Shown here piece by piece: positions 41,015-49,160 of a DNA stretch of 56,037 bases. The stretch is from Bacillota bacterium (GTDB lineage Bacteria > Bacillota > Clostridia > Peptostreptococcales > Anaerovoracaceae): positions 1 through 56,037 of the forward strand of contig JAHZHL010000022.1 in assembly GCA_019420305.1 (NCBI GenBank). Direction: 5' to 3'. The notes under the pieces were generated by a model, which was not told the DNA's origin, ran no database searches, and was given only the letters and a program-made list of their open reading frames with translations. The position numbers and the translations under genes were made by a program. The stretch's first letter is position 1, and each line of letters begins with the position of its first letter.

Positions 41015-41575
41015 ATGAGAAAAAATTTTGGAGCAAAACCGTATACGTATCCGCAGCCGGTGTTTATTATCGCCACTTACGGCGAGGATGGAACGCCGGA
41101 CGCCATGAACGCAGCCTGGGGCGGAATCAGTGAGGAAACGGAGATTTCCATGTGCCTCAGTCCGGGACACAAAACTGTAAAAAATATCCTTGCGCGTAAG
41201 GCCTTTACGGTGAGCATGGCAGACGCGGAGCATGTAATCGCCTGTGACTATGTGGGAATCGTATCCGGAAATGATGTGCCGGACAAGTTCGCTAAGGCAG
41301 GCTTTCATGCGCTGAAGTCCGAGTTTGTAGATGCTCCCCTGATTGAGGAACTTCCAATGGCGGTAGAGTGCAGGCTGCTCAGCTATGATCCGGATTCCTG
41401 CCGTCTGGTGGGTGAGATCGTAAATGTCAATGCAGATGAACGGATTCTGGATAAGGATGGAAATATTGATCCGGACAAGCTGCAGCCGATTATCTTTGAT
41501 CCCGTTAACGGCACCTATCTGAAAACAGGAGAAAAAGCAGGGAACGCTTTTTCAGACGGAGCGGCTCTGAAATAA
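41015..41575 (+). CDS. flavin reductase-like (FMN-binding) protein
   Basis: This 186-residue split-barrel flavoprotein has PQPVFIIATYGEDGTPDAMN then AAWGGI at the N-terminus, the usual flavin reductase-like/flavoredoxin start. SPGHKTVKNILARKAFTVSM follows, with DYVGIVSGNDVPDKFAKAGF in the substrate region. Such proteins pass electrons between NAD(P)H or ferredoxin and flavin-dependent partners. It follows the activase gene, which needs low-potential electrons, so an electron supply role is conceivable but unproven. AGGAGGG precedes the ATG. Confidence 0.87.
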   Translation: MRKNFGAKPYTYPQPVFIIATYGEDGTPDAMNAAWGGISEETEISMCLSPGHKTVKNILARKAFTVSMADAEHVIACDYVGIVSGNDVPDKFAKAGFHALKSEFVDAPLIEELPMAVECRLLSYDPDSCRLVGEIVNVNADERILDKDGNIDPDKLQPIIFDPVNGTYLKTGEKAGNAFSDGAALK

Positions 41576-41588
41576 GGGAGAGATTATC

Positions 41589-42560
41589 ATGATACTCAGC
41601 GTCAGCAGGAGGACGGATATTCCCCGCTACTATGGAGACTGGTTTTTAAACCGCCTGAAAGAGGAATATGTCTGTGTGAGAAATCCAATGAACCTGCGGC
41701 AGATCAGCCGTATCTGCTTATCAAGAGATGTGATAGACGGTATCGTGTTCTGGACCAAATTTCCGGAGTCACTGCTGCCGCGCTTAGATGAGCTGGAAGG
41801 CTTTCCCTTTTATGTTCAGTTCACCCTCAACGGCTATGGAAAAGAGCTGGAACCGGGACTTGCGGACAGAAGCCGGAGAATTGCCGTCTTTCAAAAACTG
41901 GCCGGCAAAATCGGAAAAGAACGGGTGGTCTGGAGGTATGATCCGATTCTTTTCTGCGGAGCCTATGACGCTGCGTATCATGTGCGGACCTTTGGACAGA
42001 TTGCGGCAGCCCTTTCCGGGTATACGGAGCAGGCTGTAATCAGTTTTCTGGATTTTTATGCTAAGACGGAACGCAATCTGGCAGGAATGGGAATCCGAAG
42101 ACCTGCGGATGAAGAGTGTATCCTGCTGGCCGAAAAGCTGGCGGGGATTGCCGCGCGCTATGGAATGAAGATAGAAAGCTGCGCGGAGAAACTGGATTTG
42201 AGCCAGGCAGGGGTTCCAGCCGGAAGCTGTATTGACAAAAGACGGCTCGAACGAATACTTGGCTGCGGCCTGAACGCGGGAAAAGACCGCGGACAGAGAG
42301 AAGCGTGCGGCTGCTGTGAAAGCATTGATATAGGAACTTATCATACCTGTCCCGCGGGATGCCGTTACTGTTACGCCAACTTCAGCGAGGAAAAAGTGAC
42401 GCGGGAAAGGAGCAGGTACAGTGTATCTGCTCCGCTTTTGTGCGGGAGCCTCCTTCCGGGGGAAATGGTAACAGAGCGTAAGACCTGCTCCTTAAAAAAT
42501 CCGCAGATGTCTTTTTTAGAGGGCTTTAATGGCTGCCTCGCTCAGACCTGTACACTCTGA
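41589..42560 (+). CDS. DUF1848 family protein
   Basis: This 323-residue protein begins ILSVSRRTDIPRYYGDWFLN, the conserved lead of DUF1848 (TIM-barrel-like, distantly related to radical SAM/SPL-like folds). It contains VVWRYDPILF and ends with a cysteine group CGCCESIDIGTYHTCPAG then CRYCYAN, probably holding an iron-sulfur cluster. Function is unknown. The ATG is 13 bp after the flavin reductase-like gene with GGGAGAG upstream, so it is likely the last gene of that operon, which ends at a terminator at 42544-42586. Confidence 0.88.
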   Translation: MILSVSRRTDIPRYYGDWFLNRLKEEYVCVRNPMNLRQISRICLSRDVIDGIVFWTKFPESLLPRLDELEGFPFYVQFTLNGYGKELEPGLADRSRRIAVFQKLAGKIGKERVVWRYDPILFCGAYDAAYHVRTFGQIAAALSGYTEQAVISFLDFYAKTERNLAGMGIRRPADEECILLAEKLAGIAARYGMKIESCAEKLDLSQAGVPAGSCIDKRRLERILGCGLNAGKDRGQREACGCCESIDIGTYHTCPAGCRYCYANFSEEKVTRERSRYSVSAPLLCGSLLPGEMVTERKTCSLKNPQMSFLEGFNGCLAQTCTL

Positions 42561-42586
42561 GATTTCTGAGAGAGGCAGGTCTTTTT
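42544..42586 (+). terminator. intrinsic terminator of the DUF1848 gene
   Basis: AGACCTG (42544-42550) pairs with CAGGTCT (42576-42582), followed by T residues. It starts inside the last codons of the DUF1848 gene. Confidence 0.6.
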
Positions 42587-42627
42587 CTTTCATTTTTAAA
42601 GCAATTCTTTCACTTGCTTGCCGGATC

Positions 42628-42711
42628 CCCTGGGGAACTCCCTGCTGAATTCCCTCTTGAATGCCCTCCTGAATGCCTTTTTGGATTCCTTGCTGGATTC
42701 CCCGCTCCATG
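42628..42711. repeat. seven imperfect 12-bp tandem repeats
   Basis: Units such as CCCTGCTGAATT, CCCTCTTGAATG and CCTTTTTGGATT run head to tail in seven copies. On the minus strand they code for G-I-Q-(Q/K/E) steps of the nuclease remnant. Confidence 0.8.
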
Positions 42712-43128
42712 CCACGTTTTGTCGCAAGTTCCTCCGCTTCCTCAATCCGAATTCGCATGATATCTTCGTAAGTGATCTCATCAAACATCATATTGAATAC
42801 CTCCCTTCCATGTCGCATCAAAAAGTCGTGCATAGAACGGTTTGTATTATAAGTTGCTGTTTCTTCCCTTAAAAGTGCTCCTTTAATTATATAGGAGCTT
42901 TCTTTGTTGTGCAAGTAATAATTTCCCGGCATATGGCAGGATCCTTTCTGCTTGATATTAGATAAAATTTACATAATTACCATAACATACATGTAAAATA
43001 TTGTAAATATATTATGCGGAAAAAGCATAGAGAAATATTCAAACTAAGTATTTTCTGTTTCCTTTTTAACGAGATATAATATAGAAAGTGAAAGAGGATA
43101 AGCTTAGCAGAGAAAGGGAGGAAGTAAC

Positions 43129-44265
43129 ATGATATATAAGGATTTTCAGGATTTAAAACTGTCCGCGCTGGGCATGGGAATGATGAGGCTGCCGGTAAAA
43201 GGAACCGGGGAAGTGCCGATTGATGAGAAGCAGGCGGCGCAGATGATCGATTACGCGATTGAGCATGGGGTGAACTATTTTGATACCGCGTGGGGCTATC
43301 ATAACGGCCAGTCTGAAATCACTGCCGGAAAGCTCCTTGGAAAATATCCGAGAGACCGTTACTATCTGGCGGACAAATTTCCGGGATACGATCTCTCCAA
43401 CATGGATAAAGTGGAGGAGATTTTTGAAAAGCAGCTGGAAAAGTGCCAGACCGAGTATTTTGACTTTTATTTGTTCCATAATGTCTGTGAGATGAATATT
43501 GACTCGTATCTCAATGAAAAGTACGGGATTCTGGATTATCTCTTGAAGCAGAAAGAAGCGGGGAGAATCCGTCATCTGGGCTTTTCCGCCCACGGATCCT
43601 ATGAAGTAATAAAACGGTTCCTGGAATACTGCGGCGATCAGATGGAATTCTGCCAGCTGCAGCTGAACTATCTGGACTGGAAGTTCCAGGACGCAAAGGA
43701 GAAAGTGGAACTGGTAAAGGAATACAATCTGCCGGTATGGGTTATGGAGCCGCTGCGGGGCGGTTCGCTGGCATCCCTTTCCGCGGAAGAGGAAAAAAGA
43801 TTGAACGCGCTGCGACCCGGGGAAAGCGCGGCGGCATGGGCTTTCCGCTTTTTACAGAGCCTTCCGGAAGTGGATGTGACATTGACCGGAGCATCTAGCT
43901 TTGAGCAGATGAAAGAAAACATCGCGGCTTTTGAAGAGGAGCGGCCGCTGAATGAGAAAGAAATGAACGCTCTGATGCAGATCGCGGATGAGAAAATAAG
44001 CGGAATCGGACTTCCATGCACCGCTTGCAGCTACTGCGTAAGCCATTGCCCGCAGGGACTGGATATACCGGGGCTTTTGAAGCTGTATAACGAACATTGT
44101 TCCACGGCGAAGGGCGCGGGCTTTATCGCGCCCATGGCGCTATCCGCAATGCCGGAAGAAAAGCGGCCGTCCGCGTGTATCGGATGCGGCAGCTGTGAGG
44201 CGGTCTGCCCGCAGCAGCTGAAAATCGCGGACGCGATGGCCGATTTCGCGGCAAAAGTAAAATAG
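43129..44265 (+). CDS. aldo/keto reductase with C-terminal 4Fe-4S ferredoxin domain
   Basis: This 378-residue protein has a TIM-barrel AKR part (about 1-280): GMGMMRLPV, YFDTAWGYHNGQSE holding the catalytic Asp and Tyr, and GFSAHGSYEVIKRF. The C-terminal domain has two cluster motifs, CTACSYCVSHCPQGLDIPG and CIGCGSCEAVCPQQL. This predicted-oxidoreductase group of anaerobes (COG1453-like) likely uses ferredoxin rather than only NADPH. The substrate is unknown. The ATG has GGGAGG at 7 bp. A TATAAT at 43075-43080 may be its -10 box. Confidence 0.92.
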   Translation: MIYKDFQDLKLSALGMGMMRLPVKGTGEVPIDEKQAAQMIDYAIEHGVNYFDTAWGYHNGQSEITAGKLLGKYPRDRYYLADKFPGYDLSNMDKVEEIFEKQLEKCQTEYFDFYLFHNVCEMNIDSYLNEKYGILDYLLKQKEAGRIRHLGFSAHGSYEVIKRFLEYCGDQMEFCQLQLNYLDWKFQDAKEKVELVKEYNLPVWVMEPLRGGSLASLSAEEEKRLNALRPGESAAAWAFRFLQSLPEVDVTLTGASSFEQMKENIAAFEEERPLNEKEMNALMQIADEKISGIGLPCTACSYCVSHCPQGLDIPGLLKLYNEHCSTAKGAGFIAPMALSAMPEEKRPSACIGCGSCEAVCPQQLKIADAMADFAAKVK

Positions 44266-44271
44266 AATCAC

Positions 44272-44300
44272 TTTTCAAAAAACGTTCTATATGGTATGAT
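44272..44300 (+). promoter_or_regulatory. sigma-A promoter for the D-aminoacylase operon
   Basis: TTTTCA (44272-44277) and TATGAT (44295-44300), 17 bp apart, giving a start near 44307, upstream of a terminator-like hairpin in the leader. Confidence 0.5.
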
Positions 44301-44318
44301 AGTCAGGTATCTGACTTG

Positions 44319-44349
44319 CCGCAGGCAGGAAATTCTGCCTGCGGTTTTT
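44319..44349 (+). terminator. leader terminator/attenuator before the D-aminoacylase gene
   Basis: CCGCAGGCAG (44319-44328) and CTGCCTGCGG (44335-44344) form a perfect 10-bp stem with a 6-nt loop followed by five T residues, 20 bp before the start codon. A small hairpin GTCAG-4-CTGAC (44302-44315) precedes it. It may simply end the aldo/keto reductase transcript, or act as an attenuator for the operon. Confidence 0.75.
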
Positions 44350-44369
44350 ACTTGAAGGAGGTGTACTTT

Positions 44370-45779
44370 TTGAAGGAGAAGAACGATTTTTTTCATACGG
44401 TTTATGATTGTGTGATTGAAAACGGAACGGTGATCGATCCAAAGACAGAACTGCGGACCATTGGCAATGTAGCGATTTTAAACGGAAAAATCGCAGGAGT
44501 GACAAGGGCGCGGCTCTCCGCGAAGCGTAAAATCGACGCGTCCGGGAAAATTGTATGTCCGGGAATTGTAGACCCGCACAGTCATGCGGACGGACAGCTT
44601 TTCAGCGGCTATGTGATGGCAAGTATGGGAGTTACGACGATTATTGTCGGTTCCTGCGGACTGGGCCCTTATCCGGTGAAGGAGTTTCTTACCGGTCTGG
44701 ACGAAACCGGATACCCCCTCAATACAGCGGCGCTGACGCCCCAGTCCTGGATTCTGCGGGAAAAAGCGGGGATTGAAAGTCCCTATCATACGGCTACGAA
44801 GGAGCAGATTCAGAACATGGCCCGGTGGGCGGAGGAGGATCTGCTGCAAGGGGCTGTCGGCCTTTCGATGGGACTGGAATACGCGCCTGTTACCACATGG
44901 GAAGAAATGGTGGCAATGGCAGAGGTAGCGGCGAAATATGACAAGGTAATGCCGATTCATTCCAGAGCGGGAGGATGGAACTCGCTGGAGGCAACAAGGG
45001 AGGTTATCCGGCTCCAGGAAACAACCGGCGTTCGGGTTCTTTTATCCCATCACGTTTATCAGTGCGGTCAGGGAATGATGGAAGAGTCTCTGAAAATCAT
45101 TGAAAAAGCAAGGAGACAGGGATACCAGATCGCTGTGGACAGCGGAGCTTACTGTGATTTCGCCTGTCCGGTCGGTTCGGAAGTGTTTTGTGAGGGCTGG
45201 CAGCAGATTTATGACTGCTCCTATGAAGATATTCTGGCGGGAACCGGAAAATACGCGGGGCAGCGTCTGACAGAGGAAACGTTTCATGAACTGAGAGAAA
45301 CGGATCCGGACGCCAGCGTAACGGCCTTTGTAGGAAAGCCGTATGAGATCGCTCTCGCTTTAAAACAGCCGTATGTGATGATTTCCACAGATGGGGGATT
45401 TCCAAACCTTGCCCCGGGAATCGGACATCCGCAGACCGCGGGCACCTATCCGAGAATCCTGCGGGAACTGGTACGGGAACAGGATGTCCTGACGGTTATG
45501 GATTTCGTGAAAAAATCCTCCTGGATGCCGGCACAGTTTTTTGGGCTGGAAACAAAGGGATTCATCGGAGAAGGCGCGGATGCGGATATCCTCGTTTTCG
45601 ATTTGAAACGGGTAAAGGACAATGCTACGTTCCCTGGGATGGGAGATCCCATGGCTCAGCCGGACGGAATTGACTATGTGCTGGTTGGAGGCGTGCCGGT
45701 TGTGGATAACGGCATCATTCAGAAAGACGCGAAGCCGGGGAAAAGTATTTTTTCCCGTACAGAAATCTGGCAGATGTAA
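44370..45779 (+). CDS. N-acyl-D-amino-acid deacylase (amidohydrolase)
   Basis: This is a 469-residue metal-dependent amidohydrolase of the D-aminoacylase group. The ligands are visible: DPHSHAD (H-x-H), the bridging Cys in IIVGSCGLGP, the His of PIHSRAGG, the His in LLSHHVYQCG and the catalytic Asp in MISTDGGFP. GHPQTAGTYPRIL matches the H-P-R-x-x-G-T-F-x-R-x-L motif. It removes the acyl group from N-acyl-D-amino acids. TTG at 44370 is the start, with GAAGGAGG at 7 bp. It is followed by a NhaC-like transporter and a PepV-like dipeptidase, suggesting uptake and breakdown of D-amino-acid-containing peptides. Confidence 0.9.
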   Translation: MKEKNDFFHTVYDCVIENGTVIDPKTELRTIGNVAILNGKIAGVTRARLSAKRKIDASGKIVCPGIVDPHSHADGQLFSGYVMASMGVTTIIVGSCGLGPYPVKEFLTGLDETGYPLNTAALTPQSWILREKAGIESPYHTATKEQIQNMARWAEEDLLQGAVGLSMGLEYAPVTTWEEMVAMAEVAAKYDKVMPIHSRAGGWNSLEATREVIRLQETTGVRVLLSHHVYQCGQGMMEESLKIIEKARRQGYQIAVDSGAYCDFACPVGSEVFCEGWQQIYDCSYEDILAGTGKYAGQRLTEETFHELRETDPDASVTAFVGKPYEIALALKQPYVMISTDGGFPNLAPGIGHPQTAGTYPRILRELVREQDVLTVMDFVKKSSWMPAQFFGLETKGFIGEGADADILVFDLKRVKDNATFPGMGDPMAQPDGIDYVLVGGVPVVDNGIIQKDAKPGKSIFSRTEIWQM

Positions 45780-45802
45780 GAAGAAAATTACGGAGGAAAA
45801 CA

Positions 45803-47182
45803 ATGGATTTAGGTGTATTGACATTATTGCCAATGCTGGTATTATTCGTTCTTATTTTTACGACAAAACGAATGCTTTTGTCTGTTACGGCGGCAACGAT
45901 AACCGGATCGATCCTTTTAGGCGGCTGGAAGTTCGCGGCCGTCTGGCTGGAAAAGGTTCAGGCCGCTTTTTCCGGAGGGACTTTAGGATATCTTTATCTT
46001 CTGCTGGCCCTGTTTGGTATGTTGATTGCGCTTCTGGACGCATCCGGATCGGTAACGGAATTCGCTATGTGGCTGAGCAAGTACGCCAATACAAAGAGAA
46101 AAGCCCTGCTGATTACCTACATACTGGGATGGCTGATCTTTGTAGACGATTACTTAAACAATATGGCTATCGCGACAGCGATGAAAAAAGTATGCGACAG
46201 CCACCGTATCCCGCGAACCTTTCTGGGCTATGTCATTAACTCTACCGCAGCTCCGGTCTGTATCGCAATCCCTATTTCCACATGGGCAGTGTTTTACAGC
46301 GGTCTGTTTGAAGACTTCGGCGTAACCCGCGGCGGCAGCGGGGCGGACGCCTATATCGCGGCACTGCCGTATATGTTTTACTCCTGGATTTCTCTGGTAG
46401 TTGTGCTGCTGGTAATCTTCGGCGTCATTCCGATGCTGGGAGTTACGAAAAAGCATGCCCGACTTGCGGAGGAAAACGGGATCGTATGCCCCGCGGAAGC
46501 AAGCTATACTGGAGAACCGATTAAGGCTCCTGACTTTGAGGCGATTCTCGCGGAAAACGAAGGGAAAAAAGCTCATCCGTGGAACTTTCTGATCCCCCTT
46601 ATTGTTCTGGTCGCGGTTACGCTGCTGACAGACATTAATGTGATGCTCGGATGCATGGCGGCGATTGCGGTAACTGCCATTCTGATGCTGACTCAGAGGA
46701 AGGTAAAGCTTCCGAAACTGCTGGATAACGCGTATGAAGGCGTGACAAGCATGGTCGCGATCTGTACGCTGATTACGATGACTATGACGCTGGTAGAGGT
46801 CAATACGGCGACCGGCATGGCGGACTATGTCGTGGAAACACTGAAGCCATTCCTGAACGGAGCCTATCTTCCGGCTCTTGTTTTCGGATTCTGCGCGGTA
46901 TATTCTTATTTCGGCGGAGGCTTCTGGGATATGGCGATGATCTTTATTGCGATTGTTGTTCCCCTGGCAAACGGATTGGGCGTTGATCCCCTTCCGTCCT
47001 GCGCGGCGCTGGTCTGTGCGTCCGCGGCGGGGAGCACTACTTATGTATGCGGCGATGCAGTGATGGTTTCTTCCAGAGCAGTCGATATCAAGCCGTACTA
47101 TCAGATGCAGGGAACGCTTCCTTACGCGATTATTTCCTACATACTGACAACGATCGCGTTCCTCGTCGTTTCGTTTCTTTAA
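45803..47182 (+). CDS. NhaC family (Na+/H+ antiporter-like) transporter
   Basis: This 459-residue protein has about eleven hydrophobic segments. The NhaC-family core reads FVDDYLNNMAIATAMKKVCD, and NSTAAPVCIAIPISTWAVFY and YSYFGGGFWDMAMIF are characteristic. Members exchange Na+ for H+ or for organic anions and amino acid-like solutes. Between a D-aminoacylase and a dipeptidase gene it may carry an acylated or dipeptide substrate. GGAGG lies 7 bp before the ATG. Confidence 0.9.
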   Translation: MDLGVLTLLPMLVLFVLIFTTKRMLLSVTAATITGSILLGGWKFAAVWLEKVQAAFSGGTLGYLYLLLALFGMLIALLDASGSVTEFAMWLSKYANTKRKALLITYILGWLIFVDDYLNNMAIATAMKKVCDSHRIPRTFLGYVINSTAAPVCIAIPISTWAVFYSGLFEDFGVTRGGSGADAYIAALPYMFYSWISLVVVLLVIFGVIPMLGVTKKHARLAEENGIVCPAEASYTGEPIKAPDFEAILAENEGKKAHPWNFLIPLIVLVAVTLLTDINVMLGCMAAIAVTAILMLTQRKVKLPKLLDNAYEGVTSMVAICTLITMTMTLVEVNTATGMADYVVETLKPFLNGAYLPALVFGFCAVYSYFGGGFWDMAMIFIAIVVPLANGLGVDPLPSCAALVCASAAGSTTYVCGDAVMVSSRAVDIKPYYQMQGTLPYAIISYILTTIAFLVVSFL

Positions 47183-47197
47183 GGGAGGCAGCTGAGC

Positions 47198-48643
47198 ATG
47201 AAAAAAGAATGGGAAAAACAAATCGATTCGCTCCTTGAAGCTTATCATCCGGAGATGATTGAAAAACTGCGCGAGTTAATTCGGATTAAATCAGTTTACG
47301 GACCAGCGGAGGAAAACGCGCCATTTGGAGTCGGGCCCAGGCAGGCCTTTGATTTTGCTATGAGACTGGGAGAGGAAAAGGAATTTGAATGCGTAAATTT
47401 CGATTATCGGGCAGGTGAAATCAATTTTGGACAGGGAGAAGAGGCCGCGGGCGTAATCAGCCATATGGACGTAGTGCCGGAAGGCGACGGATGGACCCAT
47501 GATCCTTACGGAGGAGAAATCGAAGATGGAGTTATTTATGGGAGAGGGGCAGTGGATGACAAAGGCTGCTTCATTGCCGCATTCTACGCCTGTCTGGCGC
47601 TGAAGGAAAGCGGCGTCCCTTTGAAGCGGCAGATAAAGCATATCATCGGCACAAATGAGGAATTGGGGGATTTCCCTTGCATCTGCTATTATAAAGACCA
47701 CGTAGAGAAGATGCCGGTATGTGGAATTGTGCCGGATGCCAGATTCCCCGCTGTCTTTGCGGAAAAAGGCTTTCTGAATTTTTCCTTTGTAAAAAATCTT
47801 TCTGTGGAGGAAACGGATTCGCGGCTTCCGGTTTTAACGCATTTCACCGGAGGCGAAGCGCTGAATGTGGTAATGCCAAAGGCTGAGGCCGTATTTGAGG
47901 GAAGCGCCGAACAGCTCGGGAAAATCCGGCGCGCGGCAGAAAGCCTTCTTGAGAATTCCGGGTTTTCCCTGTCCGAGACTGGAAACAGGCTCACCCTTAC
48001 GATTGAGGGAAAGTCCGCCCATGCGTCTTCGCCGGAAATCGGAGTAAATGCCGGAGCGCTGATGCTGCAGGTGCTGCGGGACATTGATTTTTATCCGGAG
48101 TCTCTATGCCGGAGTCTCCATAGACTGGCAGAACAGATTGCCTTTGATACAGACGGCAGCGGACTGGGAATCTCGTTTAAGGATGCCAGCGGCGCGCTCA
48201 CCAATAATCTGGGAATCATTCGCCTTGATGAGAACTCTTTTTCCGCGGGAATGAATATTCGCTATCCGGTTTCACAGCAGGTGGAGGAACTGGAGAAAAA
48301 GCTTGGGAAGGCGGCGGAAGACGCCGGATGCGAGTGCCAGATTCTGATGCGGAATCCTCATTTTTATGTAGATCCGGACGGGTCTCTGATAAAAAGGCTA
48401 GTCAAAATTTATCAGGAAATGACCGGTGATGCGGAGAGCAAACCGATTGCTCATGGCAGCGGCTCTTATGCGAGGATACTGGAAAACTTTATTCCTTACG
48501 GCCCATCCATCCCGGGGGAAGAGCTTTGCTTTCACAAACAGGATGAGCATATTTCCTGCGAGAGACTCCTGATGCTCAGCCGGATTTACGCCAGAGCGCT
48601 GTATGTGATGGCTACAGAAGATTTGGTGGAAGAAAGTAAGTAA
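47198..48643 (+). CDS. M20 family dipeptidase, PepV/Sapep type
   Basis: This is a 481-residue zinc dipeptidase. VISHMDVVPEGDGWTHDPY contains the first metal-binding His and catalytic Asp. IYGRGAVDDKGCFIAAFYAC contains the bridging Asp. GTNEELGDFPCICYY contains the Glu-Glu pair. GKSAHASSPEIGVNA marks the lid domain His. The PepV group hydrolyses dipeptides and some D-residue-containing peptides. It has an AGGGAGG site 9 bp before the ATG, starts 15 bp after the transporter, and ends the operon at a strong terminator. Confidence 0.94.
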   Translation: MKKEWEKQIDSLLEAYHPEMIEKLRELIRIKSVYGPAEENAPFGVGPRQAFDFAMRLGEEKEFECVNFDYRAGEINFGQGEEAAGVISHMDVVPEGDGWTHDPYGGEIEDGVIYGRGAVDDKGCFIAAFYACLALKESGVPLKRQIKHIIGTNEELGDFPCICYYKDHVEKMPVCGIVPDARFPAVFAEKGFLNFSFVKNLSVEETDSRLPVLTHFTGGEALNVVMPKAEAVFEGSAEQLGKIRRAAESLLENSGFSLSETGNRLTLTIEGKSAHASSPEIGVNAGALMLQVLRDIDFYPESLCRSLHRLAEQIAFDTDGSGLGISFKDASGALTNNLGIIRLDENSFSAGMNIRYPVSQQVEELEKKLGKAAEDAGCECQILMRNPHFYVDPDGSLIKRLVKIYQEMTGDAESKPIAHGSGSYARILENFIPYGPSIPGEELCFHKQDEHISCERLLMLSRIYARALYVMATEDLVEESK

Positions 48644-48647
48644 CAGG

Positions 48648-48680
48648 AAAAGAGCGCAGAGACCGTGCTGCGCTCTTTTT
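48648..48680 (+). terminator. intrinsic terminator of the dipeptidase operon
   Basis: AAAAGAGCGCAG (48648-48659) pairs with CTGCGCTCTTTT (48668-48679), loop of 8, five T residues. Confidence 0.9.
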
Positions 48681-48730
48681 ATGATCCGGAAAATATCGCT
48701 CTGACGATATTTCACGGATTCGCGCAAAAC

Positions 48731-48759
48731 TTGACAACATATACCCCTATAGGTATAAT
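48731..48759 (+). promoter_or_regulatory. consensus promoter with CsoR-family-like operator, before feoA
   Basis: TTGACA (48731-48736) and TATAAT (48754-48759) with 17 bp between, a perfect sigma-A promoter. The spacer holds TATACC-6-GGTATA (48740-48757) around CCCCTATAGG, the type of site bound by CsoR/RcnR/FrmR/CstR proteins. Such a strong promoter must be repressed to be regulated. Confidence 0.75.
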
Positions 48760-48830
48760 GGGCGTGTAAACAGAAGCTCCGGTTGTATGGAGCGATGGAC
48801 CACCAAAACAGGCAGGAAGGAGAAGATAAG

Positions 48831-49043
48831 ATGATAACATTATGGTCAGCGCCCGCAGGAACAGAACAAACAATTCAAGAGGTAAACGGGGATGAAAAAA
48901 CCAAAGCATTTACCAGGAGTATCGGTTTAATCCCCGGCGCGAAAGTGAGAATTATATCAGCGTATGAAGGGGGAGTGGTTATTATCTCGGAGGATATGCG
49001 GACTGCTTTGAGCAGGCAGGTCGCGGAGCAGATTCGGATATAG
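48831..49043 (+). CDS. feoA: FeoA domain protein (first copy)
   Basis: This 70-residue SH3-like protein matches FeoA: PAGTEQTIQEVNG, FTRSIGLIPGAKVRI and GGVVIISEDMRTALSRQVAE. It assists the ferrous iron transporter FeoB in the cytoplasm. The ATG at 48831 has AAGGAG at 8 bp; in-frame sequence back to 48783 lies before the site and is excluded. It is separated from the second feoA by 418 bp containing other promoters and a terminator, so it can be transcribed alone from a promoter carrying a CsoR-like palindrome. Confidence 0.88.
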   Translation: MITLWSAPAGTEQTIQEVNGDEKTKAFTRSIGLIPGAKVRIISAYEGGVVIISEDMRTALSRQVAEQIRI

Positions 49044-49112
49044 AGGAATTTGCTGTTCGGGCTTGAAATCCGGCATGAGAGGAAGGAAAATCATCTAATT
49101 ATAAAAAACAGG

Positions 49113-49160
49113 TTGACAAACTGTAGAAAAAGTGGTAAGTTATAACTAACCTAGTTAGTT
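49113..49160 (+). promoter_or_regulatory. candidate promoter with GTTAGTT-type iron box
   Basis: TTGACA at 49113-49118 has no strong -10 at 17 bp (TAAGTT at 49136-49141; TATAAC at 49141 is too far). AACTAAC-3-GTTAGTT (49144-49160), a perfect 7-bp-arm palindrome, overlaps the expected start site and resembles DtxR-family metal-regulator boxes. Confidence 0.5.

Larger units (their letters stand above)
42516..42932 (-). pseudogene. remnant of an Rpn-type (PD-(D/E)XK) nuclease, C-terminal part only
   Basis: The readable 138 residues contain MRHGREVFNMMFDEITYEDI, EEAEELATKRGMERGI and seven G-I-Q-x-G-like repeats, then KMKEKDLPLSEISECTGLS. This is the C-terminal portion of recombination-promoting nuclease/transposase-like (Rpn, DUF4351-type tail) proteins. 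The N-terminal nuclease domain with the PD-(D/E)XK residues is absent, and upstream bases to 43128 show no continuation. It also overlaps the end of the DUF1848 gene by 45 bp. It is almost certainly a decayed fragment. Confidence 0.65.

Noticed and set aside
42933..43128. N-terminal nuclease domain of the Rpn remnant
   Set aside because: The upstream bases are AT-rich and give no family-like translation in any frame on the minus strand.
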